Positions 1 through 8,738 of a DNA stretch of 41,486 nt are shown in pieces; positions within the stretch are counted from its first letter, which is position 1, and every line of letters begins with the position of its first letter. A program made the position numbers and the translations under genes. The DNA comes from Anaerococcus porci (GTDB taxonomy: Bacteria > Bacillota > Clostridia > Tissierellales > Peptoniphilaceae). The DNA is taken from contig NZ_VULQ01000015.1 of assembly GCF_009696575.1 (NCBI RefSeq), positions 1-41,486 of the forward strand. The letters are read 5' to 3'. The notes under the pieces are model-generated. The model was not told the DNA's origin and made no database searches. It saw only the letters and a list, made by a program, of their open reading frames with translations.

Positions 1-63
1 TTTGACTTGCTCTCTCGCTTCTTTGCTTTTTTCTTTTCACAATTTGGCTTTTAATATCAATAA

Positions 64-92
64 AATATAGCTATCTTTTTGATAGCTATATT
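64..92 (-). terminator. Hairpin, probable terminator of the six-gene minus-strand operon
   Basis: A perfect 12-bp stem (AATATAGCTATC pairing with GATAGCTATATT) closes a 5-base loop about 35 bases past the stop codon of the ATP-grasp gene. The stem is AT-rich and the following minus-strand bases are only moderately T-rich, so it could also be a processing or stability hairpin. Confidence 0.5.
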
Positions 93-125
93 AGTATATT
101 ATTTTTATTTTGTTTTGTCAAATAT

Positions 126-1445
126 TTATTTATTTTCTTTTACATTCATAGAACTTACCACATAGTAGTCCCTAAGTGAGCTAATTAAAGCAGCATTTCC
201 TATTCTCATATATGGTCCTATAAATTTTTTATTATAGGCAAATAATCCTGTCACAAATGAAAAGTCTGTAATTATCGCCCTATCTTCTTTTACTTCTATG
301 AATTTTAGTGGTTCTACCTCATAATATTCTTGGTAAATATAGTTTTTATTCTTTATACTGGTTAAGATTTTTTCAAAGTTTTCTTTATCCTCTTCTTTAC
401 CTACATAAATCCCATGAGATGCGTAACCTTGAATTGGCTTTAATATATACTTATCTTTATTTTCAAGTAGTTTTTCTTTGTCTCTTTCGTATATTAGTTT
501 TTCTGTAAAAGGTATATGTTTTTCTATAAAAAGATTTTCTTCATTTGTTAGAATTTTCTTTGTTTGCTCAAGTCTTAGTATTCTAAATATATCTTTAGTA
601 TAAAAAAGTGTTGACCTAAATGAACCTATTGTGACAATCTCATCATTTAAGTAGGAGTCTATGAAGTCCTTTCCTATCTCCTTATTTTCTATAAGATCAC
701 TTGTTACAAGCCTTCTATATACTAGGTCGATTTTCATATCATCAATATATAGACCACCATCTTTTCTTTTTAAGTCTTTGAGATTAGCTATTTTACAATT
801 ATGACCCTTTTTTATAAATAAATCCCTTATAGTTCTAAATTCAATATTATCAAATTTTACTATATCTACTATTGCGATATTTATCTTTCTATCTCCCTTT
901 ATAGATTTATATAAACTTTCTATAGAATCTACTAAAGTTTGGAGTAAGTCAGAATAGCTTATTTTGTATTTTTCTAAAAGTTTCTTATAAATTTCGCTAT
1001 CTTTTATTAAATTTTGTAAGGACTTATCTTCAAGCATTGCGGAAGACCCATCTGTGTTTAGTTCACAAAATTTATACTCATCACGACCATCATACATCAC
1101 GTCAAACCTTGCTATCGGTGTTGATATGTCATAACCTGGATCTTTTAATATAAGTTTCTCACTTAAGGAATCTAGGGAAAATAACTTTCTATATTCTTCA
1201 TTTCTTACATATTCTTTGGTGACTTTTTCTACTATAGACATTAAGATATCAATCATTTTCTTATATCTATTAAAATCCTCGTCACTATAAAAGTAAGCAT
1301 CATACAAGGTTGGTATTACTTCTTCTTTGTAAGTTGCTCCGTAGGATTTCCTATTATCTAATAGTTTTTTATAATCTTTTTTATATTTTTTAAAGTCTTT
1401 ATTGATTTCATCAAGTAAATATTCTTTTATCTTATTATTTATCAT
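126..1445 (-). CDS. ATP-grasp protein of the glutathionylspermidine-synthase type
   Basis: 439 aa, a circularly permuted ATP-grasp ligase by motif. Residues 127-137 (CELNTDGSSAM) match the substrate/ATP signature of glutathionylspermidine-synthase-like proteins. KPIQGYASHGI (336-346) is the lysine plus glycine-rich ATP-binding loop, and YMRIGN (412-417) is the late Arg/Asn metal-ATP motif. Known family members join a carboxylate to an amine using ATP. The true substrate here is unknown, and the N-terminal amidase of the E. coli bifunctional enzyme is absent. It is the last gene of a minus-strand operon, 13 bases after the DUF951 gene. I am confident in the fold but not in glutathionylspermidine as product. 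Confidence 0.8.
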   Translation of the reverse strand: MINNKIKEYLLDEINKDFKKYKKDYKKLLDNRKSYGATYKEEVIPTLYDAYFYSDEDFNRYKKMIDILMSIVEKVTKEYVRNEEYRKLFSLDSLSEKLILKDPGYDISTPIARFDVMYDGRDEYKFCELNTDGSSAMLEDKSLQNLIKDSEIYKKLLEKYKISYSDLLQTLVDSIESLYKSIKGDRKINIAIVDIVKFDNIEFRTIRDLFIKKGHNCKIANLKDLKRKDGGLYIDDMKIDLVYRRLVTSDLIENKEIGKDFIDSYLNDEIVTIGSFRSTLFYTKDIFRILRLEQTKKILTNEENLFIEKHIPFTEKLIYERDKEKLLENKDKYILKPIQGYASHGIYVGKEEDKENFEKILTSIKNKNYIYQEYYEVEPLKFIEVKEDRAIITDFSFVTGLFAYNKKFIGPYMRIGNAALISSLRDYYVVSSMNVKENK

Positions 1446-1458
1446 TAATTCTTATCAC

Positions 1459-1686
1459 CTAATCTTCTTCTGGGTTGTAATTTACTATTGAAACAAATTT
1501 ATCATTTTTATCCTTGATTTTTCTAATCCTCTTATCAAAGTCAATTCGTTTCATCCATACTATCTTATCACAACCTAAACACCTAAGTTTCATATCAGCA
1601 CCCATTCTTTCAATTTTCCACTTATTTTCTCCACATGGGTGACCTTTTTTTAGGCTTACTATATCATTTAACTTATATTTTTTCAT
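1459..1686 (-). CDS. DUF951 family small protein
   Basis: 75 aa. I use the ATG at 1686 (MKKYKLND) rather than an upstream in-frame ATG at 1740, because GTGGAG sits about 7 bases before it and the upstream start would lie inside the mscS gene. The sequence has the DUF951 pattern: 'LKKGHPCGENKWKIERMGAD' followed by 'LRCLGCDKIVWM', with three conserved cysteines (HPCG, CLGC) that could bind a metal. The function is not known. The family commonly sits beside mscS-like genes in Firmicutes, as here, where it starts one base after the mscS stop. Confidence 0.85.
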   Translation of the reverse strand: MKKYKLNDIVSLKKGHPCGENKWKIERMGADMKLRCLGCDKIVWMKRIDFDKRIRKIKDKNDKFVSIVNYNPEED

Positions 1687-1687
1687 A

Positions 1688-2515
1688 TTAATCTCCACTT
1701 TTAATATCAAGTTCAGATGCTTTAACATTTCTCTTTTCAATCTCTTCTTTTAGGAGAAGTCTTATTTTTCTAGCCACCATCCATTGGCTTCCCGCCTTAA
1801 CTGTGCTAGTTACCCTTATCCTATAAGAAAGTTCCGAAAATTCATTTATTTCAAAAAACTGAAGTTTTTTTATAAAATAGTTCTTATATTCCTTATCGCT
1901 TAAAAGCTTTTGAGATACTGTATTTATTAGATCCATTACCTCATCAATTTTTGTATCATATGAGACATTAAAATAAGCATCAGCTTTTTGAAATCCTCTA
2001 TTATAGTTTTTTACACTAGATATTTGAGAATTTGGTATGACATGTAATGAGCCATCATAATCTCTGATTTTTGTATTTCTAAGTTCAACACTTTCAACTT
2101 CTCCTTCAATTCCAGCTACCTTGACCCAATCTCCAACTCTTATTGTATCATCCAAAATTATAAACATGCCTTTAATAAAATCTTGAACTATGCTTTGGGC
2201 ACCGAAAGCTATTGCAATACCTCCTATACCAGCAGTTGCTAAAATTGACCTTGTATTTATTCCTATTATGTTTAAAATCATAGTTATTGCAAAGAATATA
2301 ACCACAAATCTTGCAAATGAATGCAAAGATTTTGATAGGGTTTCAAATTTATTTGAATTCAAAACGGAGATTCTTTTTTTAGAATCTAAGGTCTTTTGTA
2401 TTATTGAACTTAAAATAGCTAAAAATATTTTAGCCACTATTATAACTATTAAGATAGAAACTATATCAAGGATTATCTCATTTTCTATGAATTTTTCTAG
2501 TGTTTTTTTTAGCAT
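1688..2515 (-). CDS. Small-conductance mechanosensitive channel (MscS family)
   Basis: 275 aa, the usual length for short MscS proteins such as B. subtilis YkuT. The N-terminus holds three hydrophobic segments (about 15-35, 65-85 and 88-110). The pore-lining region 'ATAGIGGIAIAFGAQSIVQD' is the canonical glycine/alanine-rich TM3, followed by the beta domain start 'DDTIRVGDWVKV' and a cytoplasmic vestibule. Such channels open under membrane tension to release solutes on hypo-osmotic shock. Its start overlaps the end of the SGNH hydrolase gene by 38 bases, so the two are translationally coupled. Confidence 0.92.
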   Translation of the reverse strand: MLKKTLEKFIENEIILDIVSILIVIIVAKIFLAILSSIIQKTLDSKKRISVLNSNKFETLSKSLHSFARFVVIFFAITMILNIIGINTRSILATAGIGGIAIAFGAQSIVQDFIKGMFIILDDTIRVGDWVKVAGIEGEVESVELRNTKIRDYDGSLHVIPNSQISSVKNYNRGFQKADAYFNVSYDTKIDEVMDLINTVSQKLLSDKEYKNYFIKKLQFFEINEFSELSYRIRVTSTVKAGSQWMVARKIRLLLKEEIEKRNVKASELDIKSGD

Positions 2516-3017
2516 CCTCTACCTCTTTTAATATTTTAATAATTTCTTTGCTAAGATTTTCATGAAAATCCTCAGCCATATGAAGTCCATCTAGATATCT
2601 TCCAGGAATATTCCTACCATCTATATGATAGTCGCCAAGCTCTTTCAAGCTTTCATCATAAGAATCAATCTTATTATTTATGGTTTCATATGGACTAAAG
2701 CAAGTTTCCTCTTCTATAAAAGGAGGAAGAATTAAAATTTTTTTCTTAGCTAGACTTAATTCTAATATACTTTTGACATTATTATATGCAAATTTCGCAC
2801 TTATCCCCTGATAAAAGTCATTGACACCAACAAAAACAATTAAAACATCTGATTCATATTCTCTTCTTTCTTTGAACATCTTAAAGCAGTCTGAACTTGT
2901 CGCTCCATTTTTTGATATATTTAAAACACTAAAACCCGCCTTTGATAAAAGGCGGGCATAAGAGTTGTTGATTAAGTATCCCTTAGAAAAGGAATCTCCA
3001 ACTATTGTTACTTTCAT
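2478..3017 (-). CDS. SGNH/GDSL-type hydrolase
   Basis: 179 aa. Block I 'IVGDSFSKGY' near the N-terminus carries the nucleophilic Ser. 'NGATSSD' fits block II with its Gly, 'VGVNDF' is block III (Asn), and 'DGLHMAEDFH' near residue 140 gives the Asp/His pair of block V. The family contains esterases, acyl-protein thioesterases and carbohydrate esterases, and the substrate cannot be told. No signal peptide, so probably cytoplasmic. The start codon overlaps the glgB stop by one base (TAATG). Confidence 0.85.
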   Translation of the reverse strand: MKVTIVGDSFSKGYLINNSYARLLSKAGFSVLNISKNGATSSDCFKMFKERREYESDVLIVFVGVNDFYQGISAKFAYNNVKSILELSLAKKKILILPPFIEEETCFSPYETINNKIDSYDESLKELGDYHIDGRNIPGRYLDGLHMAEDFHENLSKEIIKILKEVEDAKKNTRKIHRK

Positions 3018-5008
3018 TATTTTACCTTCTTTAAGGCAAGGGCTGTTCTTGATGGTAGATATATTTCAATTCCATCATAATCAGTATGTTCAAGATTCTT
3101 AGACTCATATACATAGTCTTTAGAAATCCTTCCAAGTCCTCCAAATTCTATATCATCTGTATCTAGAACCACCTTAAACTCTCCCTTATCGTGGATTGGA
3201 ACTTGAAATGAATCATAAGAGTTTTGTGGGTGGAAGTTAAAAATGTAGACCAAGTCATTATTTCTATAGGCTATAACTTTTCTATCATTATCAAGCCATA
3301 ATCTAAATATATCATTTCCTAATTGATTATTATCCTTGATATTTTCAAGCATTCTCTTATCCCAATTTAAAAGCCATTCATATTTTAATAATCCATTATC
3401 AGCCAAAGACCACAACCTTCTTGCATAGTGGTAGGAGTAATTGTTTCCCTCTCTTGGAAAATCAATCCATTCAGGATGACCAAATTCATTGCCCATAAAA
3501 TTAAGATAAGCATCAGCTCCCATAGATATGGTAATCCACCTTATCATCTTATGAAGAGCTATGGCTCTGTCAATTACTATAGAGTGTTTATCTTTTTCCA
3601 TCTCCCAATACATTGCAGAATCTGCAAGTCTAAAAATAGTAGTTTTTGAACCTACTAAGGCTTGGTCATGGCTTTCTACATAGGCTATTCTTTTTTCTTC
3701 TGGTCTGTAGGTTGATAACTCATACCACATCTTGCCCATATCCCAATCTTCATCTCGTATTGAGAGAGTTTTTTCCCAAAAATCCGGCATTCCCATTGAT
3801 AATCTATAATCAAAGCCTATGCCACCATATTTAATAGGAAGACACATCCCTGGCATAGCTGACATATCTTCGGCTATGGTTATAGCATCTTTTTTTATCT
3901 CTCTTATAAGCTCATTGGCCATTTGCAAGTAATTTATAGCCTCTATATCTGTATTCATAGAAAAGTACTTTGAGTAATTATCAAAGCTTACTCCTCTTCC
4001 ATGATTTTTATAAATCATTGATGTAACACCATCAAATCTAAAACCATCGAAGTGATATTCTTCAAGCCAATATTTTATATTTGATAGTAAAAAGTGGCAA
4101 ACTCCAGGTTTAGCATAGTCAAACAATTTAGAATCCCAATCAGGGTGATTACCTTCTTCACCTTTGTGGAAGAATTGGTAGTCTGTTCCATCAAACTCAT
4201 TTATACCTTCATTAGTGTTTTTAACAGCATGAGAATGAACTAAATCCATTATTACGTTAAGACCCATTTCATGAGCCTTATTTATTAGAGATTTTAATTC
4301 ATCATTTTCACCATACCAAGAAGATGGTGAAAAGAAGTTTGAAACTTGATAGCCAAAAGATCCATAGTATGGATGCTCTGCTATGGCCATAAATTGTACT
4401 GTATTATATCCTTCGTCTTTTATTCTTGGGAGTATGTTTTTCTCAAACTCTTTGTAAGTACCTATGCCTTCTTTTTCTTGAGCCATACCTATGTGGGTTT
4501 CATAGATTAAAAGATTATCCTTTTTAGTCTTAAATTTCTCATCTGTCCATTCAAATTTCTTTCTAGGATTTAAAACCACTGCAGAAAAATCTAGATTCTC
4601 ATCTCTTTCAACCCTTCTTGCATATAAAGGAATCCTATCTTGAGTCCTATCCCCATAGTCAATCATAACCTTAATTCTTGACTTATGAGGAATGGTTCTA
4701 ATTCCCTTTATATTTATTTCCCAATCTTCATTATTTATTTTTTCTAAAGGATGAGAATGCCTATCCCAATTATTGAAGTCTCCAATCAAATAAAGTCCCT
4801 TAGCATTTGGGGCCCATTCTCTGTAAACCCAACCAGTTCTTGTTTTGTGGATTCCATAATAGTTATGGGCATTAGCAAAGTCCTTAAGTTTCTCTCCCTT
4901 TTTTAAAAGTTTTGACTTTTGCTTTTTAAATTCTTCCATCCTAAGATCTATATCACTTTTATAATCCTTAATCCAAGGATCTATCTCCAAAATCTTCCAG
5001 TCCTTCAT
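3017..5008 (-). CDS. glgB: 1,4-alpha-glucan branching enzyme, eukaryotic-type GH13
   Basis: 663 aa. It starts with the 'LEIDPWIKDY' helix typical of the eukaryotic-like branching-enzyme subfamily (GH13_8). A CBM48-like region follows (about 55-145, 'YREWAPNAKGLYLIGDFNNW'), then the alpha-amylase barrel. Catalytic residues are visible: nucleophile Asp326 in 'DGFRFDGVTSM', acid/base Glu380 in 'TIAEDMSAMPG', and Asp448 in 'VESHDQALVG'. The enzyme makes alpha-1,6 branches in glycogen. No glgA, glgC, glgP or debranching gene is in the window, which is unusual because glg genes normally cluster. It lies 31 bases after the EF-G-like gene in the same operon. Confidence 0.93.
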   Translation of the reverse strand: MKDWKILEIDPWIKDYKSDIDLRMEEFKKQKSKLLKKGEKLKDFANAHNYYGIHKTRTGWVYREWAPNAKGLYLIGDFNNWDRHSHPLEKINNEDWEINIKGIRTIPHKSRIKVMIDYGDRTQDRIPLYARRVERDENLDFSAVVLNPRKKFEWTDEKFKTKKDNLLIYETHIGMAQEKEGIGTYKEFEKNILPRIKDEGYNTVQFMAIAEHPYYGSFGYQVSNFFSPSSWYGENDELKSLINKAHEMGLNVIMDLVHSHAVKNTNEGINEFDGTDYQFFHKGEEGNHPDWDSKLFDYAKPGVCHFLLSNIKYWLEEYHFDGFRFDGVTSMIYKNHGRGVSFDNYSKYFSMNTDIEAINYLQMANELIREIKKDAITIAEDMSAMPGMCLPIKYGGIGFDYRLSMGMPDFWEKTLSIRDEDWDMGKMWYELSTYRPEEKRIAYVESHDQALVGSKTTIFRLADSAMYWEMEKDKHSIVIDRAIALHKMIRWITISMGADAYLNFMGNEFGHPEWIDFPREGNNYSYHYARRLWSLADNGLLKYEWLLNWDKRMLENIKDNNQLGNDIFRLWLDNDRKVIAYRNNDLVYIFNFHPQNSYDSFQVPIHDKGEFKVVLDTDDIEFGGLGRISKDYVYESKNLEHTDYDGIEIYLPSRTALALKKVK

Positions 5009-5039
5009 TTTCTTTGCCTCTTTTTCTATAATATTATTT

Positions 5040-7103
5040 TTATTTTTCCTCTTTGCTCTTTTCTATTATCTTATCAGTCAATTCCTTTGGAACTTCTTCA
5101 TATTTTTCAAACTCCATTGAAAATGAGCCACGAGCTTGAGTCATTGACCTTAAGTCAATTGAATAGGTCAAAACTTCACTTTGTGGTGCTAAGGCAGAAA
5201 TTACTTGGCTACCATCTTCTTGTGATTGCATACCTAATATCCTACCACGTCTTTTATTCATATCTCCCATAACATCACCCATATATTGTTCATCAACTTT
5301 GATTTCAAGTTTCATTATAGGTTCAAGAATAATAGGTTTTGCCTCTTCAATCCCTTTTTTAAAAGCAATTCTTGCAGCTGATTTAAAGGCTTGTTCATTA
5401 GAATCAACTGGGTGGTAAGATCCATCATATAAAGTCGCCTTAATTCCAACTACCTTATAACCTGCTAGAGGACCTTCGTCCATTGACTCCAAAAGCCCTT
5501 TTTCTACAGCTGGAAAATAGTTTTTAGGAACTGCTCCACCAAATACTTCTTCTTCAAAGACAAACTCTTCATCACATGGTTCAAATCTTATAAATACATC
5601 TCCATATTGTCCAGCTCCACCAGATTGTTTTTTGTGCTTTCCTTGAACATCAGATTTACCTTTTATAGTTTCTCTATAAGGAATCTTAAGTTCTACTACC
5701 TTGGTATTTACTGAATAGTTATCTCTTAATTTATCCATTAAAACTTCAAGTTGCACATTACCAAGTCCTGATAAGACTTCTTGATGTGTTTCTGCATTTC
5801 TTTCATCTATAAAGGTTGGATCTTCTTCTGCTAATTTTTTAAGAGCAGACGAAATCTTATCTTCGTCATTTTTACTTTCGGCCTCTATTGCATAAGATAG
5901 GACAGGTGTTGGATATTTTATCTTCTTATATTCTATAGGATTATCCTTAGTACATAAACTATCCCCAGTTTGTAAACTTTCTTGTTTTGAAAATGCTCCT
6001 ATATCTCCTGCTATAACCTTATCTGTTTTAATTTGTTCTTTTCCTCTTAAGAAGAAAATATTTGACGCTTTTGCTTCCTTTTCTTTGCTGATATTATAGA
6101 AATTATCATCCTTATTTATTATACCTGATAGGACCTTAAATATTGAAATCTTACCTAAAAATGGATCTGCTATCGTCTTAAATACTACAGCTGAAAAAGG
6201 ACTATCTTCGCTGACTTCAAATCCTTCATATCCATCTTTAACTCTAAAACCTATATTTGCATCAGCATGGTCAGGAGATGGCATAAATCTTGTGATAATA
6301 TCAAGCAAAAGATCAAGACCTATAGATTTTTCGACACTTCCAGCTAAAAGAGGAACTGCACTACCATCTATTATTGCTTTTCTAAATCCTTCTTTGAACT
6401 CCTCTTTAGTGAATTTCTCTCCTGAGAAATACTTATCCATAAGAGCATCATCACTTTCTGCTACAACTTCAAGGATTTCTTCATAAACAGTATCTACTTC
6501 TTCTTTCCTTAATTCTGGAATTTCAACTTCTTCAGCTACACCATTAGTGTATTTGAAAGCCTTTTTATCTATAACATCGATTAAACCTTCAAATTCTTCA
6601 CCCTCGCCAAGGGTCAAGGTTAGTGGGATTATTTTTTTCGAAAATTCAATGTGTAGGTCACTTACTACTTTGTTAAAGTTGGCATTTTCTTTGTCTAACT
6701 TATTTACAAAGATAATTCTTGGTAGAGAAATATTTTCTGTATATTTCCAATATTTTTCTGTTCCTACTTCTATTCCATTTTCTCCATCTATTACAAACAA
6801 ACTAGATTCACTTGCTCTAAGAGCGTTTAAAACTTCTCCCTCAAAGTCAAAAAACCCAGGAGCATCTATAAAATTAACTTTATAATCTCCGTACTCAACA
6901 GGTATTATCGAAGTTTGAATAGAAATACCTCTTTTGATTTCTTGTTTTTCATAGTCAGAAACTGTGTTTCCTTCACTTACCTTCCCAGCCCTATTAATTG
7001 CCTTTGTAGATAAAAGCAAAGCCTCTGTTAGGCTGGTCTTTCCGGCCCCTGAATGGCCAACCAAGCTCAAATTTCTTAATTTGTTTGTTTTATAGTCTTT
7101 CAT
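5040..7103 (-). CDS. Elongation factor G-like translational GTPase (EF-G paralogue)
   Basis: 687 aa, full EF-G length. The P-loop is GHSGAGKTS (16-24), unlike the AHIDAGKTT of true EF-G. Switch I is 'KRGISIQTS', G3 is 'DAPGFFDF' (80-87) and G4 is NKLD (134-137). The histidine that follows G3 Pro-Gly in canonical EF-G is Phe84 here. EF-G domains II-V are present, for example 'GKHKKQSGGAGQYGDVFIRF' and the C-terminal 'LAPQSEVLTYSIDLRSMTQARG'. The differences fit the EF-G-II / FusA2-like paralogue group rather than housekeeping fusA, and the gene is not next to rpsL/rpsG/tuf. The biological role of this group is poorly known. It is the first gene of the operon. Confidence 0.9.
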   Translation of the reverse strand: MKDYKTNKLRNLSLVGHSGAGKTSLTEALLLSTKAINRAGKVSEGNTVSDYEKQEIKRGISIQTSIIPVEYGDYKVNFIDAPGFFDFEGEVLNALRASESSLFVIDGENGIEVGTEKYWKYTENISLPRIIFVNKLDKENANFNKVVSDLHIEFSKKIIPLTLTLGEGEEFEGLIDVIDKKAFKYTNGVAEEVEIPELRKEEVDTVYEEILEVVAESDDALMDKYFSGEKFTKEEFKEGFRKAIIDGSAVPLLAGSVEKSIGLDLLLDIITRFMPSPDHADANIGFRVKDGYEGFEVSEDSPFSAVVFKTIADPFLGKISIFKVLSGIINKDDNFYNISKEKEAKASNIFFLRGKEQIKTDKVIAGDIGAFSKQESLQTGDSLCTKDNPIEYKKIKYPTPVLSYAIEAESKNDEDKISSALKKLAEEDPTFIDERNAETHQEVLSGLGNVQLEVLMDKLRDNYSVNTKVVELKIPYRETIKGKSDVQGKHKKQSGGAGQYGDVFIRFEPCDEEFVFEEEVFGGAVPKNYFPAVEKGLLESMDEGPLAGYKVVGIKATLYDGSYHPVDSNEQAFKSAARIAFKKGIEEAKPIILEPIMKLEIKVDEQYMGDVMGDMNKRRGRILGMQSQEDGSQVISALAPQSEVLTYSIDLRSMTQARGSFSMEFEKYEEVPKELTDKIIEKSKEEK

Positions 7104-7156
7104 AATAAAATAACCTCCGTTTTGTCGATGAAAACATTTTTTAGTCTTCTAAATAT

Positions 7157-7185
7157 TTTATACCCATTTTCCTAAAATTTACTAA
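7157..7185 (-). promoter_or_regulatory. Candidate promoter of the EF-G-like operon
   Basis: Read on the minus strand: TTAGTA, 17-base spacer, TATAAA, about 54 bases ahead of the start codon. The -35 match is weak. A good ribosome site (GGAGG) lies before the ATG at 7103. Confidence 0.35.
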
Positions 7186-7282
7186 TATATTTTCATTTAT
7201 TTTCATAATATAGAGCTTTGCAAATGTTTTTGCAAAAAACACTTGAAGTATTTCCATTTAAATAACATTCCTTATAAAAAAA

Positions 7283-7431
7283 GACTGCTGCATAATAATT
7301 AATCTTTGCAAAATTATTACAAGTTCCTCTACAATAACTTAAAATCGACAAACAGTAAGTTTGTGTTCAAATCATCTATGAGTAACTTGTAATAATACAA
7401 AGATAAAAATTCATTATTTTACAACAGTTTC
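7283..7431. repeat. Palindromic MITE-like repeat, copy 1
   Basis: About 149 bases folding into an imperfect long hairpin. The outer arms are GACTGCTGCATAATAATT and, on the other strand, GAAACTGTTGTAAAATAATG. An inner arm pair shares ATTATTACAAGTT, and a small apical hairpin is ACAAAC-AGTAA-GTTTGT. It aligns along its whole length with 17315-17464 in the opposite orientation (shared CTGTTGTAAAAT, ATGAATTT, TTACAAG, CTCATAG). It fills most of the gap between the PTS operon and the EF-G promoter. Its outer arm encodes the last residues and the stop codon of the DUF956 gene. Confidence 0.75.
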
Positions 7432-7800
7432 TCTTTTATTTATTAAATTTTTTATTCCTCTTTTTATAACTTCAAAAAATGATAGAGACCTTCTTAATTT
7501 GTCTGAGTCTAGGTATTTATTTATTGCTCTCAAGGTCTTTTTATTATCTGTAGTAGTGAAGATAAAGTATCCACTACTTCTGGTGTGGATTGCAAAACGA
7601 GTGATTTTTTTCTTGAAAATCACACTTGCACTTATATAAGAAATTTCTTTATATGGGATTTGAATATAATCTTTTATATTTTTTTCATTATAATATTCAA
7701 AGGCCTTATCACCTACCATGATATTACCATCGGATGTTAGACCATTAAGAAATCTTCCCTTAATGGTCAAATCAACACTTTTATTTTTACTTTCTACCAT
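7414..7800 (-). CDS. manO: DUF956 family protein associated with mannose PTS (ManO)
   Basis: 128 aa, matching the DUF956 family, whose members are encoded at the end of mannose-family PTS operons. It starts directly after the IID gene (no intergenic bases). 'VDLTIKGRFLNGLTSDGNIMVGDKAFEYYN' and 'DYIQIPYKEISYISASV' look like a PH-like or GRAM-like beta fold. No catalytic motif is seen. In lactic acid bacteria ManO is reported as a modulator of man operon expression, and whether that holds here is unknown. The last four residues and stop (TVVK, stop) are encoded by the terminal arm of the palindromic repeat, so the original C-terminus may have been altered. Confidence 0.85.
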   Translation of the reverse strand: MVESKNKSVDLTIKGRFLNGLTSDGNIMVGDKAFEYYNEKNIKDYIQIPYKEISYISASVIFKKKITRFAIHTRSSGYFIFTTTDNKKTLRAINKYLDSDKLRRSLSFFEVIKRGIKNLINKRETVVK

Positions 7801-8730
7801 CTACATTATTCCAAAAAAGCTTGAAACAATTCCTATTATAAATAGAGCAACTATTATAGTAATTGGTGATACATTTTTCTTTAAAAGCTTACATATACCT
7901 AGGGTTAAAAGCACTGGTACAAGCCCTGGTATGAGTGAATTTAGGTTCTCTTGTAAGGTTGTAACCTTAACTTGCTCAAGTCCATCTGCTCCAAGCGAAG
8001 AGTAGAGTTTCAAAGCTTCTTTTATTCCTTCAGTCCCTTGTGAGATTGAGTTCCAATCTATAAAGGATCCTGCTTGTTGGCTTACTTCTGATACATTTAC
8101 TGTAAATGTTACATTTACCCATCTTTGTACCAAAGCTCCTACTATAAACATACCTACAATTGAGGCAACTAAATTAATTTTACCCAAAAGTCCACCAGAA
8201 AGGTCTTTTGTTATTTCATTTCCTACCTTATAACCAAATTCTTGAGTCTTCCATTCGAATACCATTCTTATGATATTCCATACCACAAAAAAGATAAGTG
8301 GTCCGAGAGCTGAACCTGATAAGGCAAAGCTTGCTCCCAAAGCTCCTATAATAGGCCTTGCTGTAAACCAAAATACAGGATCTCCAACTCCTGCTAAAGG
8401 TCCCATCATACCAACCTTTACAGAGTTTATAGTCTTATCTTCTATAGCTGCTCCATTTGCCCTTTCTTCTTCCATAGCAAGAGTTACTCCCATAACTGGA
8501 CTTGATAAGTATGGATGAGTATTATAAAACTCCATGTGTCTTTTTAGAGCAGCTTTTCTATCTTCTGGACTTTTGTATAGTTTCTTAATAGCTGGAATTA
8601 TAGAATAGCACCAACCACCATTTTGCATACGTTCGTAGTTCCAAGATCCTTGAAGAAATTGATGACGGTTAAATACCTTTATTCTATCAGATCTTGATAA
8701 TTGTATTCTTTTTTCATTTGCTTCAGTCAT
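7801..8730 (-). CDS. manZ: PTS mannose/fructose/sorbose family transporter subunit IID
   Basis: 309 aa, normal IID length. 'RHQFLQGSWNYERMQNGGWC' and 'RHMEFYNTHPYLSSPVMGVT' near the N-terminus are hallmark IID motifs, followed by 'KVGMMGPLAGVGDPVFWFT' and a hydrophobic C-terminal part ending in a transmembrane helix. IID and IIC together form the membrane channel of the mannose-class PTS. The spacing of 8 bases from IIC and the abutting DUF956 gene indicate a single transcript. The sugar specificity cannot be read from the sequence. Confidence 0.95.
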   Translation of the reverse strand: MTEANEKRIQLSRSDRIKVFNRHQFLQGSWNYERMQNGGWCYSIIPAIKKLYKSPEDRKAALKRHMEFYNTHPYLSSPVMGVTLAMEEERANGAAIEDKTINSVKVGMMGPLAGVGDPVFWFTARPIIGALGASFALSGSALGPLIFFVVWNIIRMVFEWKTQEFGYKVGNEITKDLSGGLLGKINLVASIVGMFIVGALVQRWVNVTFTVNVSEVSQQAGSFIDWNSISQGTEGIKEALKLYSSLGADGLEQVKVTTLQENLNSLIPGLVPVLLTLGICKLLKKNVSPITIIVALFIIGIVSSFFGIM

Positions 8731-8738
8731 ATTTCCTC

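Noticed and set aside
1-43. Minus-strand GTG-started frame (VKRKKQRSERASQ) running off the left edge
   Set aside because: Too short to judge, no clear ribosome site. The bases 1-60 could be coding but nothing supports it.
126-1445. Glutathionylspermidine synthase as a firm function
   Set aside because: Only the ATP-grasp fold and motifs are shared. Family members act on other substrates and no spermidine or glutathione genes are present.
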